Positions 37,940-48,494 of a stretch of 64,000 bases of DNA are shown here, in pieces (positions within the stretch are counted from its first letter, which is position 1; each line of letters begins with the position of its first letter). The stretch is from positions 2,418,001-2,482,000 of the forward strand of contig NZ_JAFW01000001.1 of the NCBI RefSeq assembly GCF_000526335.1. The letters are read 5' to 3'. A program made the position numbers and the translations under genes. Below the pieces are notes generated by a model that worked only from the letters and a program-made list of their open reading frames with translations, did no database searches and had not been told where the DNA came from. This DNA comes from Arthrobacter sp. 31Y. Its GTDB lineage: Bacteria; Actinomycetota; Actinomycetes; Actinomycetales; Micrococcaceae.

Positions 37940-38752
37940 GTGGCGCATCAGCAGCAGACGGCGGCTTCAGCCATGCCGTCGGCCCGCCCGGGGCAGGAAC
38001 TGCGCCCGCGCAAGCGACTCCGCGCCTCTGACGTCATCCGCAAAATCAGTCAGATCCTGGGCGAACTGCTTATTACAGCAGGGATTGTCCTGCTCCTCTT
38101 TGTTGGCTGGGAACTGTGGTGGACCAACGTGGAAGCAGATGCCAAGCAGAGTGAAGCCGTCAAAAGCTTCGCGCAGGAATTCTCCGGCCCGGTAACCCCT
38201 GCAGCACCTGCAGCCCCCGTGGACTATGGACCTCCCGTGGTGACGCCGGCTCCCGCCTACGCGGGAATGATCGGGATCATGTACATTCCCCGCTTCGGCC
38301 CGGACTACACACGGCCCATCATCGAAGGCACCGGCTCGGACGTTCTGGACACGCTGGGACTGGGCCACTACGGAAGCACCAGCATGCCTGGCGCCCCGGG
38401 CAACTTCGCCGTGGCCGGCCACCGTCAGACCCACGGCGCCGTACTGGACAACATCCACACTCTGGTTCCCGGGGACAAGATCTACATTCAGACTTCAGAC
38501 GGCTACTACACCTACGTCTTCCGAAATAACCAGATTGTGCTCCCGGACCGAACGGACGTGCTGATGCCCGTTCCCACCGAAGCGGGAGTCCAGCCCACGG
38601 AAAGTATCCTCACCATGACGAGTTGCAACCCGCGGTTCGGGGCACAGGAACGCATCATCGCGTACTCAAAGCTGGATAGTTGGCAACCTGCCTCAGCCGG
38701 GCCGCCGTCGGAAATCGCCGCCCAAGTAGCCCGGGCACACGGAAAGGGGTAA
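37940..38752 (+). CDS. Class E sortase
   Basis: 270 residues from GTG 37940, with AAGGAG upstream; an ATG five codons earlier lies before the ribosome-binding site. A basic N-terminus, one transmembrane helix (ILGELLITAGIVLLLFVGWE) and an extracellular sortase domain follow. Catalytic residues: His in FAVAGHRQTHG, Cys in ILTMTSCNPRFG and the arginine just after it. Class E sortases attach LAXTG-type surface proteins in high-GC actinobacteria; no substrate gene is next to it. Confidence 0.9.
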   Translation: MAHQQQTAASAMPSARPGQELRPRKRLRASDVIRKISQILGELLITAGIVLLLFVGWELWWTNVEADAKQSEAVKSFAQEFSGPVTPAAPAAPVDYGPPVVTPAPAYAGMIGIMYIPRFGPDYTRPIIEGTGSDVLDTLGLGHYGSTSMPGAPGNFAVAGHRQTHGAVLDNIHTLVPGDKIYIQTSDGYYTYVFRNNQIVLPDRTDVLMPVPTEAGVQPTESILTMTSCNPRFGAQERIIAYSKLDSWQPASAGPPSEIAAQVARAHGKG

Positions 38753-38755
38753 CGA

Positions 38756-38926
38756 ATGTACGCGTGGATCTTCCGTAATCTTCCGGGACCCTTGTGGGTG
38801 CGGATCCTGACAACCCTGGTACTTGTGGGCATTGTCCTGGTGCTGATGGTCGAGTTCCTTTTCCCGTGGTTTTCCCAATTCACCACTTTGACCGACTCAA
38901 CGATTGGTTCAGTGCAGCAGCCATGA
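38756..38926 (+). CDS. Small membrane protein
   Basis: 56 residues from ATG 38756, only 3 bp after the sortase stop. It overlaps the next gene's start by 4 bp (ATGA at 38923-38926). Sequence: MYAWIFRNLPGPLWVRIL, then a transmembrane helix (TTLVLVGIVLVLMVEFLF), then a short outside tail. Small proteins of this type lie between sortase and pabA/trpG in related actinobacteria. Function is unknown. The tight coupling supports it as a real gene. Confidence 0.75.
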   Translation: MYAWIFRNLPGPLWVRILTTLVLVGIVLVLMVEFLFPWFSQFTTLTDSTIGSVQQP

Positions 38927-39564
38927 GCACAACAAAAATTCTTGTAGTGGATAACTACGACAGCTTTGTCTACACGCTGGTGGGGTACCTCCAGGAACTT
39001 GGCGCCGAGACGACGGTAGTCCGCAACGACGACGTGACACTTGCCGAGGCCATAGAGCTGGCAGCAAGCCGCGACGGTGTCCTGGTATCCCCCGGCCCGG
39101 GCACCCCAGCCGAAGCCGGCGTCTGCATAGAGCTCATCAAATGGTGTGGCGAGGCCGCCAAGCCCATGTTTGGTGTCTGCCTGGGACATCAGGCCCTGGC
39201 CGAGGCCTATGGCGGAGTGGTGACCCACGCGCCGGAGCTCATGCACGGCAAGACCTCGCCCGTCCAGCACGACGGCAAGAGTGTCTTTGCAGGTCTCCCC
39301 TCACCCGTCACGGCTACGCGCTACCACTCCCTGGCAGCGGTTCGGGACTCGATCCCGGACGTTCTGGAAATCACCGCCGAAACCACCAACGGAGTGGTGA
39401 TGGGCTTGCAGCACAAGACCGCACCCCTCTGCGGTGTCCAATTCCACCCGGAATCGGTGCTCACTGAAGGCGGATATCAGATGCTGGGCAACTGGCTGGA
39501 GTCCCTCGGCATGACCGGTGCGGCCGAACGCGCCTCAAAGCTGAGCCCCCTGATCAAACAGTAG
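38923..39564 (+). CDS. pabA: Aminodeoxychorismate/anthranilate synthase component II
   Basis: 213 residues from ATG 38923. It is a class I glutamine amidotransferase that supplies ammonia to chorismate. The nucleophile Cys is in PMFGVCLGHQALAEAYGG, and the His/Glu pair in GVQFHPESVLTEGG. PabA and TrpG cannot be separated by sequence alone; with no trp genes near, pabA (folate) is a reasonable label, and amphibolic use is possible. No component I gene is in the window. Confidence 0.85.
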   Translation: MSTTKILVVDNYDSFVYTLVGYLQELGAETTVVRNDDVTLAEAIELAASRDGVLVSPGPGTPAEAGVCIELIKWCGEAAKPMFGVCLGHQALAEAYGGVVTHAPELMHGKTSPVQHDGKSVFAGLPSPVTATRYHSLAAVRDSIPDVLEITAETTNGVVMGLQHKTAPLCGVQFHPESVLTEGGYQMLGNWLESLGMTGAAERASKLSPLIKQ

Positions 39565-39627
39565 GTGAGGTGCGGCTGTCGCCGTTGACACCCTCCGCGG
39601 GCTCGCTCGTTCCTCGCTTAGACGCCC

Positions 39628-39652
39628 GCTTTCGGGTGCCCGCAGCGAAAGC
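39628..39652. terminator. Possible terminator between convergent pabA and pknB
   Basis: The 7-bp arms GCTTTCG (39628-39634) and CGAAAGC (39646-39652) around GGTGCCCGCAG lie in the 97-bp convergent gap. No long T-run, so this is tentative. Confidence 0.35.
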
Positions 39653-39661
39653 CCAAGCCCC

Positions 39662-41515
39662 CTACTTTTTGCTTGGCTTCGGCGACGGCGTCTCGGTTTC
39701 CGTAGGAGTCGGCGTCGGGGTAGGTGTGGGCGGTGGGGCCGGGGCCTTGGCCACCGTGACAGTGACCACCTTGCCCTGGGCCACCTCAGTGTTGAAGGCG
39801 TCGCTCTGAGCAGTGACTGTCCCAGCTGCAACCTGCGAGTTTTCCTGCTCCACGATCGAGATGGTGAGGCCGTTGGCCTTGAGAGCGGCTTCCGCTTCAG
39901 CCACGGGCAGCGCGATCAGCTGGGGCATGAGGACTTTGCCGGTGGAAACCTGCAGCTCCACTTTGGACTCCACAGCGATCGCTCCGCCGGGTGCCGGAGC
40001 CGTGGAGATCACTACGTTCGCTGGGACCGTGGGACTGTGGGTCAGGGTAGTCACGATTTCGCCGGTGATGCCTAGCCGCCGCAAAGCCTCGCGTGCGTCG
40101 GGTTCAGTGCGCCCCACAATGTCCGCCGGGATGGTCACCGAGCTGGGGCCGCCGGAGATCTTCAGGATGACTTCAGCATCCTGTTCCAACAGTGCGCCGG
40201 CAATCGGTGACGTCCCGATTGTCATGTCCTTGGCCACGGTGTCGCTGGGTTCACGAACTGATTTGGGCTTCAGTTTGGCTGAGTACAGTTCCTGGATGGC
40301 CTGAGATTCGGACATGTTGGTCACTACCGGCACGGCAATTTTCGCCGGGGGCGGCGGTTGCATGTTCATGAGGCTGTAGAGCCAGAAACCGCCGCCGGCC
40401 AATATCAGGATTGTGAAGATCACCAAGGTTGCAACCCAGGCACGACGGCGGGACTTCTGGCTCGCAGGCAGTTCACGTTCCGGTGGGAGGCCCAAGGGAA
40501 GGGGTTCTTCCTGGGGCTGATCAACAGGTTCGTCTTTGAACTGGTCGGCGTTGAGGAAGCCCACGGCCGTAGTGCTCAAAAGCTCCGTTGCCGGGTCTTC
40601 AGCATCCACGAGGTCGTTGGGGTCCGTGGGAGCCTCGCTGGCTGCCACCGCAGCCACGGGGATGCCGTTGCTTGCTGCACGCAGGGCACGGCGGAAGGCT
40701 GCCGCGTCTTGGAAGCGATCCGTGCGGCTCTTCTGCAGTGCTTTAACCAAAACGGAATCCAGTGCTTCGGATACCTCCGGGTTGTGGGCGCTGGGCAGGT
40801 CCGGGATCTCACGGACGTGCTGATAGGCCACCGATACGGGGCTATCGCCGATGAAGGGAGGCCTGCTGGTCAGTAGCTCGAACAGCAGGCAACCCGCAGA
40901 GTAGAGGTCACTGCGCGCATCCACCGTTTCGCCACGGGCCTGCTCCGGCGAAAGGTACTGGGCGGTGCCCACAACGGCCTGCGTTTGGGTCATGGTGGCG
41001 GCAGAATCAGCCATGGCACGCGCGATGCCGAAGTCCATGACCTTCACATCGCCGGTGTCGGCACAGACCATCACATTTGCGGGCTTGATATCGCGGTGGA
41101 CGATGCCGGCACGGTGGCTGTATTCGAGTGCGCCGAGGACACCCAAGGTGAAGCCGACGGAGTCCTCTACGCCAAGCTCGTTGGCTTTGATCATGTCGCG
41201 CAGGGTGCGGCCGGCCACGTACTCCATGACGATGTACGGGACACGCACGTCTTCGCCGGGGCCTCCCGGAACCGAGTATTCCCCGGTGTCAAAGATGGCG
41301 ACGATGGACGGGTGGTTCAACGCCGCGACAGCCTGGGCCTCACGTTTGAAACGGGCCTGGAACTGGGGATCCCGCGCGAGGTCGGCGCGCAGCACCTTCA
41401 CGGCGATGGTCCGCCCCAGCAGGGTGTCCGTTCCTCGGTAAACGTCCGCCATGCCGCCACGACCGATCAACTCGCCAAGTTCATAGCGGGAATTGAGGAT
41501 GCGCTGGGAGGACAC
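39662..41515 (-). CDS. pknB: Serine/threonine protein kinase PknB with PASTA repeats
   Basis: 617 residues from GTG 41515, with GAGAGGAGAG nearby; an ATG at 41563 with weak context is also in frame. The kinase domain has GRGGMADVYRG, the lysine AVKVLRA, HRDIKPANVMV and DFGIARAM. A transmembrane helix (AWVATLVIFTILILAGGGFW) follows near 380. Outside are three PASTA repeats, which bind peptidoglycan fragments, and a Pro/Thr/Lys end. PknB coordinates cell growth and division. Last gene of the cluster fhaA-fhaB-pstP-rodA-pbpA-pknA-pknB. Confidence 0.95.
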   Translation of the reverse strand: MSSQRILNSRYELGELIGRGGMADVYRGTDTLLGRTIAVKVLRADLARDPQFQARFKREAQAVAALNHPSIVAIFDTGEYSVPGGPGEDVRVPYIVMEYVAGRTLRDMIKANELGVEDSVGFTLGVLGALEYSHRAGIVHRDIKPANVMVCADTGDVKVMDFGIARAMADSAATMTQTQAVVGTAQYLSPEQARGETVDARSDLYSAGCLLFELLTSRPPFIGDSPVSVAYQHVREIPDLPSAHNPEVSEALDSVLVKALQKSRTDRFQDAAAFRRALRAASNGIPVAAVAASEAPTDPNDLVDAEDPATELLSTTAVGFLNADQFKDEPVDQPQEEPLPLGLPPERELPASQKSRRRAWVATLVIFTILILAGGGFWLYSLMNMQPPPPAKIAVPVVTNMSESQAIQELYSAKLKPKSVREPSDTVAKDMTIGTSPIAGALLEQDAEVILKISGGPSSVTIPADIVGRTEPDAREALRRLGITGEIVTTLTHSPTVPANVVISTAPAPGGAIAVESKVELQVSTGKVLMPQLIALPVAEAEAALKANGLTISIVEQENSQVAAGTVTAQSDAFNTEVAQGKVVTVTVAKAPAPPPTPTPTPTPTETETPSPKPSKK

Positions 41516-41573
41516 GGGTGTGCTCTCCTCTCGGTGCGCAGGACCTGGACGTGACGTTGACATGGCGACTTAC

Positions 41574-43418
41574 TTAGTTTCTCGGGCTGCCGGAGCCGCT
41601 GGGCGTGGAAGTCGGTGTTCCAGGATCCACCGGCACCAGAGCCTTGGACAGGTAGTAAGTGACCGTTGAACCTGCGGCAACCTGGGTACCGGCTGCGGGT
41701 GAGGACCGAACGAACGTTCCGGGCTGCTGGCCGATTGCACCGTTGACGGGTTCTCCGGCTACCCACTGCAGTCCGGCTCCTTCAATGGCTTGCCGGACCT
41801 GGGCTTCGTCTACCCCTGGTGCGATGGCGGGTACAGCCACCAATTCCGGGCCCTTGGAGTAGGTCACGGTGATGGTTTGTCCCGGTTCAACAGGACCGGT
41901 GGGGTTGAGGCTAATCACGATTCCTGCGGGAGCTGTGTCGTCGAAGACTTCCCGACCGTCCACTCCAAGACCCAAAGCACGAAGCTGTCCGCTGACTGTC
42001 TCGAAAGGTTGGCCCTGGTACTGCTCCGGGATGACGTTGATCTTTTGGGGAACCGACTGCGTGGGCTGCGGAGCCTCAGTGGTCTCCGAAGGCTTCGTCG
42101 TCGGAGTCGCCGACGAGGAGGTGGGACTGGCGCTCCGGCTGGTGCTGGTGGTGGTGGATTCACTGGGTGCGGGGCTCGGCGAGAAGAATCCCGACTGGGA
42201 GATCAGGAAACCAACCAAGGCAAACAAGACCAGAAGGATCAGGGCAACCAAGGGCCACGTCCACGGGCTGCGCTTCTTGCGCTCCGGCTCAGCGTCATCG
42301 AAGTTCTCGTCGTCGGTGTAGGCCACTTCTTCGTCGTCGGTGAGTTGCCGCTCAGCCTCCAGCGCATTCGCACGCGTCAGGGGGTTATCAGAAGACGCGG
42401 CAGCGGCTCCCAGAGCAGCTCCTGCGGCGCCGGCGCCCAGCACCGGAAGTGCGGACGTCGCCGTCGTCGACTGCTCCTTGCCATAAGGCGAGGTGACGAC
42501 GCCGGTGGGTGCCGTTGCGGTGTCCACCGGTGCCGTGATAGGTCCGGTAGTGGATTCGAACAACAGCATGCCGGGTACGGCGGCGTGCGCCGTGGCGATG
42601 TCGCCATTGCGGATGGCCTCGGCGGCTTCGGCCAGCTTGATGGCGTTGGCCGGACGGTTCTTGGGATCCTTCGCCAGCATAGACATCAGCAAAGCGCGCA
42701 CAGGGGTGGGCAGCGTCTCCGGAAGGGGCGGCGGTGCGTCGTTGACCTGGGCGAGGGCAATGGCGATCTGCGATTCGCCGGTGAACGGACGGTGCCCGGT
42801 GAGGCACTCGTAACCGATGACACCCAGGGAATAGATATCCGAGGAACCCGTGGCCGTCTGTCCGGTGGCCTGCTCCGGGGCCAAGTACTGGGCGGTACCC
42901 ATCACCTGGCCCGTCTGCGTGAGCGGAACCTGATCTGCCAAGCGGGCGATGCCGAAGTCCGTGACCTTGACCCGGTTGTCCGGCGTAATCAGCAGGTTTC
43001 CCGGCTTGATGTCGCGGTGGACCAGGCCTTGCGCGTGAGCAACGGCCAAGGCGCGTGCTGTCTGCGAAATGATGGAGAGCGTCATGTCCGGGGACAGCAC
43101 TTGCTCGCGCTCAAGGATGCCGCTCAGCGGGTGTCCGGGCACGAGCTCCATGACCAGGTAGGCCGAACCGGCTTCCTCGCCGTAATCGAAGACGTTGGCG
43201 ATGCCCACGTGGTTGAGGAGGGCGGTGTGACGCGCCTCGGCACGGAAGCGCTGGAGAAAACCGGGGTCGCCCGTGTATTCCTCCTTGAGCACCTTGATGG
43301 CAACGATCCGGCCGAGGATCTGGTCCTTGGCCTTCCAGACCTCGCCCATGCCGCCAATCGCAATGCGACTGGTCAGCTGGAACCTGCCGCCGAGTGTGAT
43401 TCCTGAAGTAGGCCTCAC
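41574..43418 (-). CDS. pknA: Serine/threonine protein kinase PknA with PASTA repeats
   Basis: 614 residues. Kinase motifs: [11 protein letters not shown], the lysine [19 protein letters not shown] and [10 protein letters not shown]. After an Ala-rich linker there is a transmembrane helix ([20 protein letters not shown] near 388-410), a Ser/Thr-rich spacer, and about two PASTA repeats ([35 protein letters not shown]). M. tuberculosis PknA lacks PASTA repeats, so this copy is longer. The start overlaps pbpA's stop by 4 bp. Confidence 0.93.
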   Translation of the reverse strand: MRPTSGITLGGRFQLTSRIAIGGMGEVWKAKDQILGRIVAIKVLKEEYTGDPGFLQRFRAEARHTALLNHVGIANVFDYGEEAGSAYLVMELVPGHPLSGILEREQVLSPDMTLSIISQTARALAVAHAQGLVHRDIKPGNLLITPDNRVKVTDFGIARLADQVPLTQTGQVMGTAQYLAPEQATGQTATGSSDIYSLGVIGYECLTGHRPFTGESQIAIALAQVNDAPPPLPETLPTPVRALLMSMLAKDPKNRPANAIKLAEAAEAIRNGDIATAHAAVPGMLLFESTTGPITAPVDTATAPTGVVTSPYGKEQSTTATSALPVLGAGAAGAALGAAAASSDNPLTRANALEAERQLTDDEEVAYTDDENFDDAEPERKKRSPWTWPLVALILLVLFALVGFLISQSGFFSPSPAPSESTTTSTSRSASPTSSSATPTTKPSETTEAPQPTQSVPQKINVIPEQYQGQPFETVSGQLRALGLGVDGREVFDDTAPAGIVISLNPTGPVEPGQTITVTYSKGPELVAVPAIAPGVDEAQVRQAIEGAGLQWVAGEPVNGAIGQQPGTFVRSSPAAGTQVAAGSTVTYYLSKALVPVDPGTPTSTPSGSGSPRN

Positions 43419-44872
43419 TTATTCAACACCGCCTCAAAAATCTTCTTTGCGTTCGGACTGGTTAGCTGGGCCCCGGTTAGCACGTCCACACTCTCCATGA
43501 CAATGGTGACGGCCACTTGCGGGTCGTTTGCCGGGGCAAACCCGGTAAACCATGAGTTGTTCAAACCTGAATCGCCGAGCTCGGCGGTACCGGTCTTACC
43601 GGCCACCTTGACGCCGGGTACGGCTGCACCCTTGGCAATGCCATTGTCCACGGCACTGGTCATCCACTCAGTGATCTGACTGGCGATGGGCTGCGTGGTG
43701 CTGGTCCGGAGTGCCTCAGGCTTGGGTTCGTTGATGACGCGCAGATCGGGCGCGCGGACGGCCTCAATCAGGTTCGGCTTCATCTGCACCCCGCCGTTGG
43801 CGATGGCCGCCGTCATCATGTTGATCTGGAGCGGCGTGGCTTTGACGTCGCGCTGACCCACCGATGACTGGGCCAACTGAGCCTGGTCCAAGTCCTCCGG
43901 GAAGACGCTGACGGCCTGCTGCAGCTTGAGTTGGTCACCGAAGTCCTGGCCGAAGCCGAACTTCTGCGCCTGTTCCCGGATGGCATCCTGGCCGAGGTCA
44001 AGCGCGATGCTGGCAAACGGGGTATTACACGACTGCTCAAGGGCAAAGGCGAAGGACGCAGTTTCGCGGACGTTGCAGTTGCCGCCGGCGTAGTTGGGCA
44101 GGCTGGCACTGCTACCGGGCAAGGGAAGACTGCTGGGGTTCGGCAGCTCGCTGTCCTTATTGTACTTGCCGGAATTCAGGGCAGCGGCAGTATCAATGAG
44201 TTTGAAGACCGAGCCAGGGGACAACAGATTGCCGGTGGGGCCGCTGACGTTTTGGTTCAGGTTGATACCGGGAATCTGGTTCAACTGTGCGTAGTTGGCT
44301 TCCGCAGTGGTTCGGTCATGCGTGGCAATCAAGTTGGGGTCGTACGTCGGCTTGGAAGCCATTGCGAGAATGGCGCCGGTCTTGGGATTGGTGACCACAA
44401 TGGAACCGCGCTGGCCTTCAGGAATCAGATCCATGGCCAACTGCTGGATGGCAGGGTCCAAGGTCAACTCCACTGACGCTCCCTTGGGCTCTTTGCCGAG
44501 GAACATCTGGCTCATGCGATCCAGGAACAGCTGATCGGAATTGCCCGCGAGGGTTTCCCCCATGGACTGTTCCAGGCCGGTGGAACCAAAGAACTTGGAG
44601 AAGTATCCGGTAATGCCGGCATAAAGCTCGGGCTGGTTGTACTGGCGCTGGAAAGCGCAGGACTCAGTGCCGGGAACCGACTCCGCCACCGGCTTTCCAC
44701 CCACAATGATCGAGCCGCGCTCGTTGCAGAAGGACGCCAAAACAGCGCGCTGGTTCCAGGGGTTGGCATTGAGGTCGTCAGCGCCAATCACCTGGACGTA
44801 GCTGATGGCACCGAAGATCAACGCGAACATGGCGACGGCGGCCATCCAACTACTGCGAATAGCCTGGTTCAT
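43415..44872 (-). CDS. pbpA: Penicillin-binding protein PbpA (class B transpeptidase)
   Basis: 485 residues with one N-terminal transmembrane helix. Transpeptidase motifs are S-V-F-K in [19 protein letters not shown] in [13 protein letters not shown], and K-T-G in [13 protein letters not shown]. It cross-links peptidoglycan and works with the RodA glycosyltransferase encoded just upstream; the start overlaps rodA's end by 4 bp. Like other actinobacterial PbpA it lacks a glycosyltransferase domain. Confidence 0.95.
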   Translation of the reverse strand: MNQAIRSSWMAAVAMFALIFGAISYVQVIGADDLNANPWNQRAVLASFCNERGSIIVGGKPVAESVPGTESCAFQRQYNQPELYAGITGYFSKFFGSTGLEQSMGETLAGNSDQLFLDRMSQMFLGKEPKGASVELTLDPAIQQLAMDLIPEGQRGSIVVTNPKTGAILAMASKPTYDPNLIATHDRTTAEANYAQLNQIPGINLNQNVSGPTGNLLSPGSVFKLIDTAAALNSGKYNKDSELPNPSSLPLPGSSASLPNYAGGNCNVRETASFAFALEQSCNTPFASIALDLGQDAIREQAQKFGFGQDFGDQLKLQQAVSVFPEDLDQAQLAQSSVGQRDVKATPLQINMMTAAIANGGVQMKPNLIEAVRAPDLRVINEPKPEALRTSTTQPIASQITEWMTSAVDNGIAKGAAVPGVKVAGKTGTAELGDSGLNNSWFTGFAPANDPQVAVTIVMESVDVLTGAQLTSPNAKKIFEAVLNK

Positions 44873-46299
44873 TGTTGCTTCACCGCCTCTGTTGGTGCGC
44901 TGGGTGTCTGTCCTGTGGCCGGTTTACGTGTGCCCGGGGTGCTGTTGCTTGCCGGAGGTTTGTTGACCATGGGGGTGGTATCCACTGGACCGCGGGCCGT
45001 ATTGGAGATCATGAGCAGCAGGCCGACGATTATCCAGTTGGCCAGAAGCGAAGAACCACCGGCCGCAAGGAACGGAGTGGTGAGCCCGGTCAGGGGGATG
45101 AGCCGGGTAACTCCACCGATCACGACGAAGCACTGCAGGGCAATCGCAAAGGACAGGCCACAGGCCAGGAGCTTCCCGAACGCATCGCGGGTGCCTAGTG
45201 CTGCGCGGAAGCCGCGGGTGAAGAGCAGCAGGTAAAGCATCACCACTGCGAAGAGGCCGATCAGGCCGAGCTCCTCACCGATGAGGGCCACAATCATGTC
45301 GCTGTTGGCGAAGGGCACCAGGTCCGGTCTGCCCTGACCAAGGCCAGTACCCACCAGGCCGCCGTCGGCCATGCCGAACAAGCCTTCTACGATCTGCCCG
45401 CTGCCTCCGGGAGACCTGCCGAAGACCTCCGGGGTGAAGGCGTTGATCCAGCTATCGATGCGGAAGGCGACGTGGGAGAAGATCTGCGAGGCGATGAAAC
45501 CGCCGCCCAGAATCAGCAGCAAGCCGATGACCACCCACGAGATCCGGCTGGTGGCCACGTAAATCATCACGATGAACAAGCCGAAGAAGAGGATGGAGGA
45601 TCCCAGGTCCCTCTGGAAGACGAGCACACCAATGCTCACCAGCCAGGCGGTGATCATGGGGCCAAGGTCCTTGAACCGCGGGAACTGCATGGGGCCGATC
45701 TTCCGGCCTGCCAGCAGAATGAGATCGCGGTTGGAGGACAGATACCCGGCAAAGAATATGGCAAGAGTGATCTTGGCGATTTCACCGGGCTGGAACGTCA
45801 TGGGTCCAACACGGATCCAGACACGCGCACCAAGGATTTCACCTGCCGAGATGCCGGGAATCAACGGGAGAACCAGCAGGAAAGCACTGGCTGCCAGGGA
45901 GATGTAGGTGAAGCGGCGAAGGATGCGGTGATCCTTGAGGAACCAGATCACGGCAATGGAGACTGCCATAGCGATGAGGGTCCACCGGAGCTGATTATTG
46001 CCAGTATCGTCCCCTGGACCATCCATACGGTGAATCAAAGCCAGGCCGAGCCCATTGAGTGCAACCACGATGGGAAGTATTACCGGGTCTGCATATTTCG
46101 CGCGAAGCCTTAGGACAACATGGAAGGCGAAAGCAGCAACAGCCAGGAGGCTGGATTGGAACCAGAAGTCGCTGTCCAGCCCGACTTCCGAGTTGATACT
46201 CACCAACGCGCTGGCGCCGATGCCCACGGCAAGGGCCAGGACAATGAGCACCAGCTCAACGTTCCGGCGGGGCTTGGGGGCTATCTCAGTCTGCATCAT
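44869..46299 (-). CDS. rodA: FtsW/RodA/SpoVE family peptidoglycan polymerase
   Basis: 476 residues with about ten transmembrane helices. It polymerises lipid II into glycan strands. Conserved parts include FQPGEIAKITLAIFFAGYL, the catalytic-loop region GSGQIVEGLFGMADGGLVG and LPFTGLTTPFL-like segment LIPLTGLTTPFLAAGGSSLL. Pairing with pbpA marks it as RodA rather than FtsW. It overlaps pstP and pbpA by 4 bp each. The C-terminal 45 residues are a Pro/Thr-rich cytosolic tail. Confidence 0.93.
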   Translation of the reverse strand: MMQTEIAPKPRRNVELVLIVLALAVGIGASALVSINSEVGLDSDFWFQSSLLAVAAFAFHVVLRLRAKYADPVILPIVVALNGLGLALIHRMDGPGDDTGNNQLRWTLIAMAVSIAVIWFLKDHRILRRFTYISLAASAFLLVLPLIPGISAGEILGARVWIRVGPMTFQPGEIAKITLAIFFAGYLSSNRDLILLAGRKIGPMQFPRFKDLGPMITAWLVSIGVLVFQRDLGSSILFFGLFIVMIYVATSRISWVVIGLLLILGGGFIASQIFSHVAFRIDSWINAFTPEVFGRSPGGSGQIVEGLFGMADGGLVGTGLGQGRPDLVPFANSDMIVALIGEELGLIGLFAVVMLYLLLFTRGFRAALGTRDAFGKLLACGLSFAIALQCFVVIGGVTRLIPLTGLTTPFLAAGGSSLLANWIIVGLLLMISNTARGPVDTTPMVNKPPASNSTPGTRKPATGQTPSAPTEAVKQQ

Positions 46300-48002
46300 T
46301 TGGCCGCCTCACAGGGAGTCGGGACGGGCGAAGGAGTAGGGCTGGCAACGGCAGCCGTGCTGGGAATGGGCACAGTGGCGGTAGGCGTCGGTGAAGGGGA
46401 TGCCGAGCCTGTTGCAGTGGGTGTTGGCGTGCCCGGGCAGTTAGCGGAGGCGCTGCCGGTGTTCCGGAGGTTCTCCACGATGCCTTGCGCGCTGTCGAGA
46501 TCGCCCGCCGGTACCGTCTGGCGTACGCTCTGTTGGCCGTATTCCGGCAATGATTCCACCCTGATGTCGGTTACGGCTTCGAGCCGGGAAAGCTGAATGG
46601 GGCCGAGTCTCTGCGAGATCCCGTTGAAAATGGCGACCCGCTGATCGTATTCGCCCACGTAGTAGCGTGTCTGAGTCCAGGCGTAGCCAAGCCACAGGCC
46701 CACCACCACGCCCAAGACAACGACGGCGGCGACGGCAGGCATCAACCAGCGCACGCGACGACGCGGCGGTTCTTCGGCCTCAACACGGTCCTGCTCAGCT
46801 TTGTGCGTCAGGACAGTAGCTGCCCTCCGTGCGACAGTGCGGCCGGCCACGGTAGGAATGGAGCCTGTCTCGGCAGCAGTCGCGGCCGCACCAACTAGCT
46901 CATGAGGTCGGCTGGCCAATTCCTCGCGCAGCACTTCTGCGGACAAATGCTCGCCCAGATGGGGGTCAGTGGTGGCGGGCGGCTCTGAGGAACCGCCGCT
47001 GGATGCGCCCTCAGCTTCGTCTTGTTTGTCGTCCGGATCGCCCGCGCTGAACGAGGATCCAGCATCTGCTTCCAGAGCCGCCCTCGCACTGGACTCGGAC
47101 TTGCTGTCCTCCGCTGCCTTGGTGGCGGAAGGGCCATCGGGGGACTTGGTGGCCGTGACTGCCTCGGGCTCGTCAAGCGCGGCCAGCGCCGCTGCCGGAA
47201 CGACGTCGACGGCGGCCGTGTTGACGTCGTCGTCGGTCTCCTCCGCAATCTCCAACATCACCACGGTGACGTTGTCCGGGGCGCCCGCTTCCAACGTCAG
47301 GTCAACAAGGATCTCAGCACATTCGCGCAGGTCCTCGGTCTCACGGACCATGCGCTCCACGACGTGGCCGGCCACGTAGTTGAGTCCGTCGGAGCAGAGC
47401 AGCCAGCGTTCGCCGGGTTCAACATCCAGAACGTCCAGATCCAACTCAGGGCTGGCATCGACGTCGCCGAGGACTCGCATCAAGACGTTCTTGTGTGGAT
47501 GCGTCTCGGCTTCCTCCGGGCGGAGCCGGCCTTCGTCAATGAGCCGCTGAACGAACGTGTGGTCAATGCTGACCTGCTCAAACTTCTTGTTGCGCAGCCG
47601 GTAGGCGCGGGAATCGCCAATGTGGGCGAAGTGGAGCTTGCGGCCCTCCAAAAGCAGGGCTGTCACGGTGGTGCCCATGCCGGAAAGCTTGGGATTTTGG
47701 TGCACAAGCTCGGAAAGCAGGGAGTTCGCTGTCTGGATCTCGTCAGCCAAGACGGTGTCCGCGCCCTCCGGATAGTCGTCATGATCGAGGTGGATCATGT
47801 CCAGAACTGTTGAAGCGGAAGCGACATCGCCGCCTGCGTGACCGCCCATGCCATCGGCCACCACGGCAAGATGACGGCCCACATATGCGGAGTCGTCATT
47901 CTTGGAGCGGATCCGTCCGACGTCGGAACGCGCGGCGTAGCGCATGATGAGCGGGCGCTCCGCGGGCTTTTCCTGGCGTTTGGGGGTCTCGGGGGAGGCC
48001 AT
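46296..48002 (-). CDS. pstP: PP2C-family Ser/Thr protein phosphatase PstP
   Basis: 568 residues. The phosphatase domain (about 15-255) has the metal-binding acids in GRIRSKNDDSAYVG and VVADGMGGHAGGDVAS, HIGDSRAYRL, and LLCSDGLNYV. A low-complexity acidic linker follows, then one transmembrane helix (WLMPAVAAVVVLGVVVGLWL) near 425-445 and an extracellular domain ending in Pro/Thr/Ser. It reverses PknA and PknB phosphorylation. The linker is longer than in mycobacterial PstP. Confidence 0.94.
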   Translation of the reverse strand: MASPETPKRQEKPAERPLIMRYAARSDVGRIRSKNDDSAYVGRHLAVVADGMGGHAGGDVASASTVLDMIHLDHDDYPEGADTVLADEIQTANSLLSELVHQNPKLSGMGTTVTALLLEGRKLHFAHIGDSRAYRLRNKKFEQVSIDHTFVQRLIDEGRLRPEEAETHPHKNVLMRVLGDVDASPELDLDVLDVEPGERWLLCSDGLNYVAGHVVERMVRETEDLRECAEILVDLTLEAGAPDNVTVVMLEIAEETDDDVNTAAVDVVPAAALAALDEPEAVTATKSPDGPSATKAAEDSKSESSARAALEADAGSSFSAGDPDDKQDEAEGASSGGSSEPPATTDPHLGEHLSAEVLREELASRPHELVGAAATAAETGSIPTVAGRTVARRAATVLTHKAEQDRVEAEEPPRRRVRWLMPAVAAVVVLGVVVGLWLGYAWTQTRYYVGEYDQRVAIFNGISQRLGPIQLSRLEAVTDIRVESLPEYGQQSVRQTVPAGDLDSAQGIVENLRNTGSASANCPGTPTPTATGSASPSPTPTATVPIPSTAAVASPTPSPVPTPCEAAK

Positions 48003-48005
48003 GGA

Positions 48006-48494
48006 CTACGGCCTCAATTCAATGACCGTCTTGCCGATTCTCACGGGGACGCCAAGCTCCACCGGCAGTGCGCGGGTGAGCTGTTGATCGGCCAGGTAGG
48101 TGCCGTTGGTGGAGCCCAGGTCCTCGATGAACCAGCGGCTGCCCTGCGGGAACAAGCGTGCGTGCCGGCCGGAAGCGTAGTCGTCCTCCAAGACAAGCGT
48201 GGCTTCCTGCGCGCGGCCCAGCAGGATGGGGCTGGCAGCCAGGGGAACCGTGGTGCCCTTGAGGGGGCCTTCAGTGACCACCAAAGTGCGTGCATGCTGG
48301 ATTGCCGGCGGCGGCGAGGCCGCGAGTTCCGGATGTTTGCGGACTTCCCGTGCCGTGGGAACGCCGGTGACAGCCTTACGGCCAATCTGGAAGTCGCGGC
48401 GCATGGTGGTCACGATGCTGAAAATCAGGACCCACAACAACAGGAGGAATCCGAAGCGAAGCGCTGTGATGGTCAGTTCGCTGATGTCGTTCAC
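48006..48494 (-). CDS. fhaB: FHA-domain membrane protein FhaB (FipA-like)
   Basis: 162 residues. An N-terminal transmembrane helix (RFGFLLLLWVLIFSIV) is followed by a cytosolic FHA domain (ILLGRAQEATLVLEDDYASG and HARLFPQ, LGSTNGTYL) that binds phosphothreonine. It lies between fhaA and pstP, overlapping fhaA by 4 bp. The M. tuberculosis homologue (FipA, Rv0019c) links kinase signals to cell division. Confidence 0.92.
   Translation of the reverse strand: MNDISELTITALRFGFLLLLWVLIFSIVTTMRRDFQIGRKAVTGVPTAREVRKHPELAASPPPAIQHARTLVVTEGPLKGTTVPLAASPILLGRAQEATLVLEDDYASGRHARLFPQGSRWFIEDLGSTNGTYLADQQLTRALPVELGVPVRIGKTVIELRP

Noticed and set aside
41516..41563. Longer pknB start at ATG 41563
   Set aside because: No ribosome-binding site nearby, whereas GTG 41515 follows GAGAGGAGAG. 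The upstream start remains possible.
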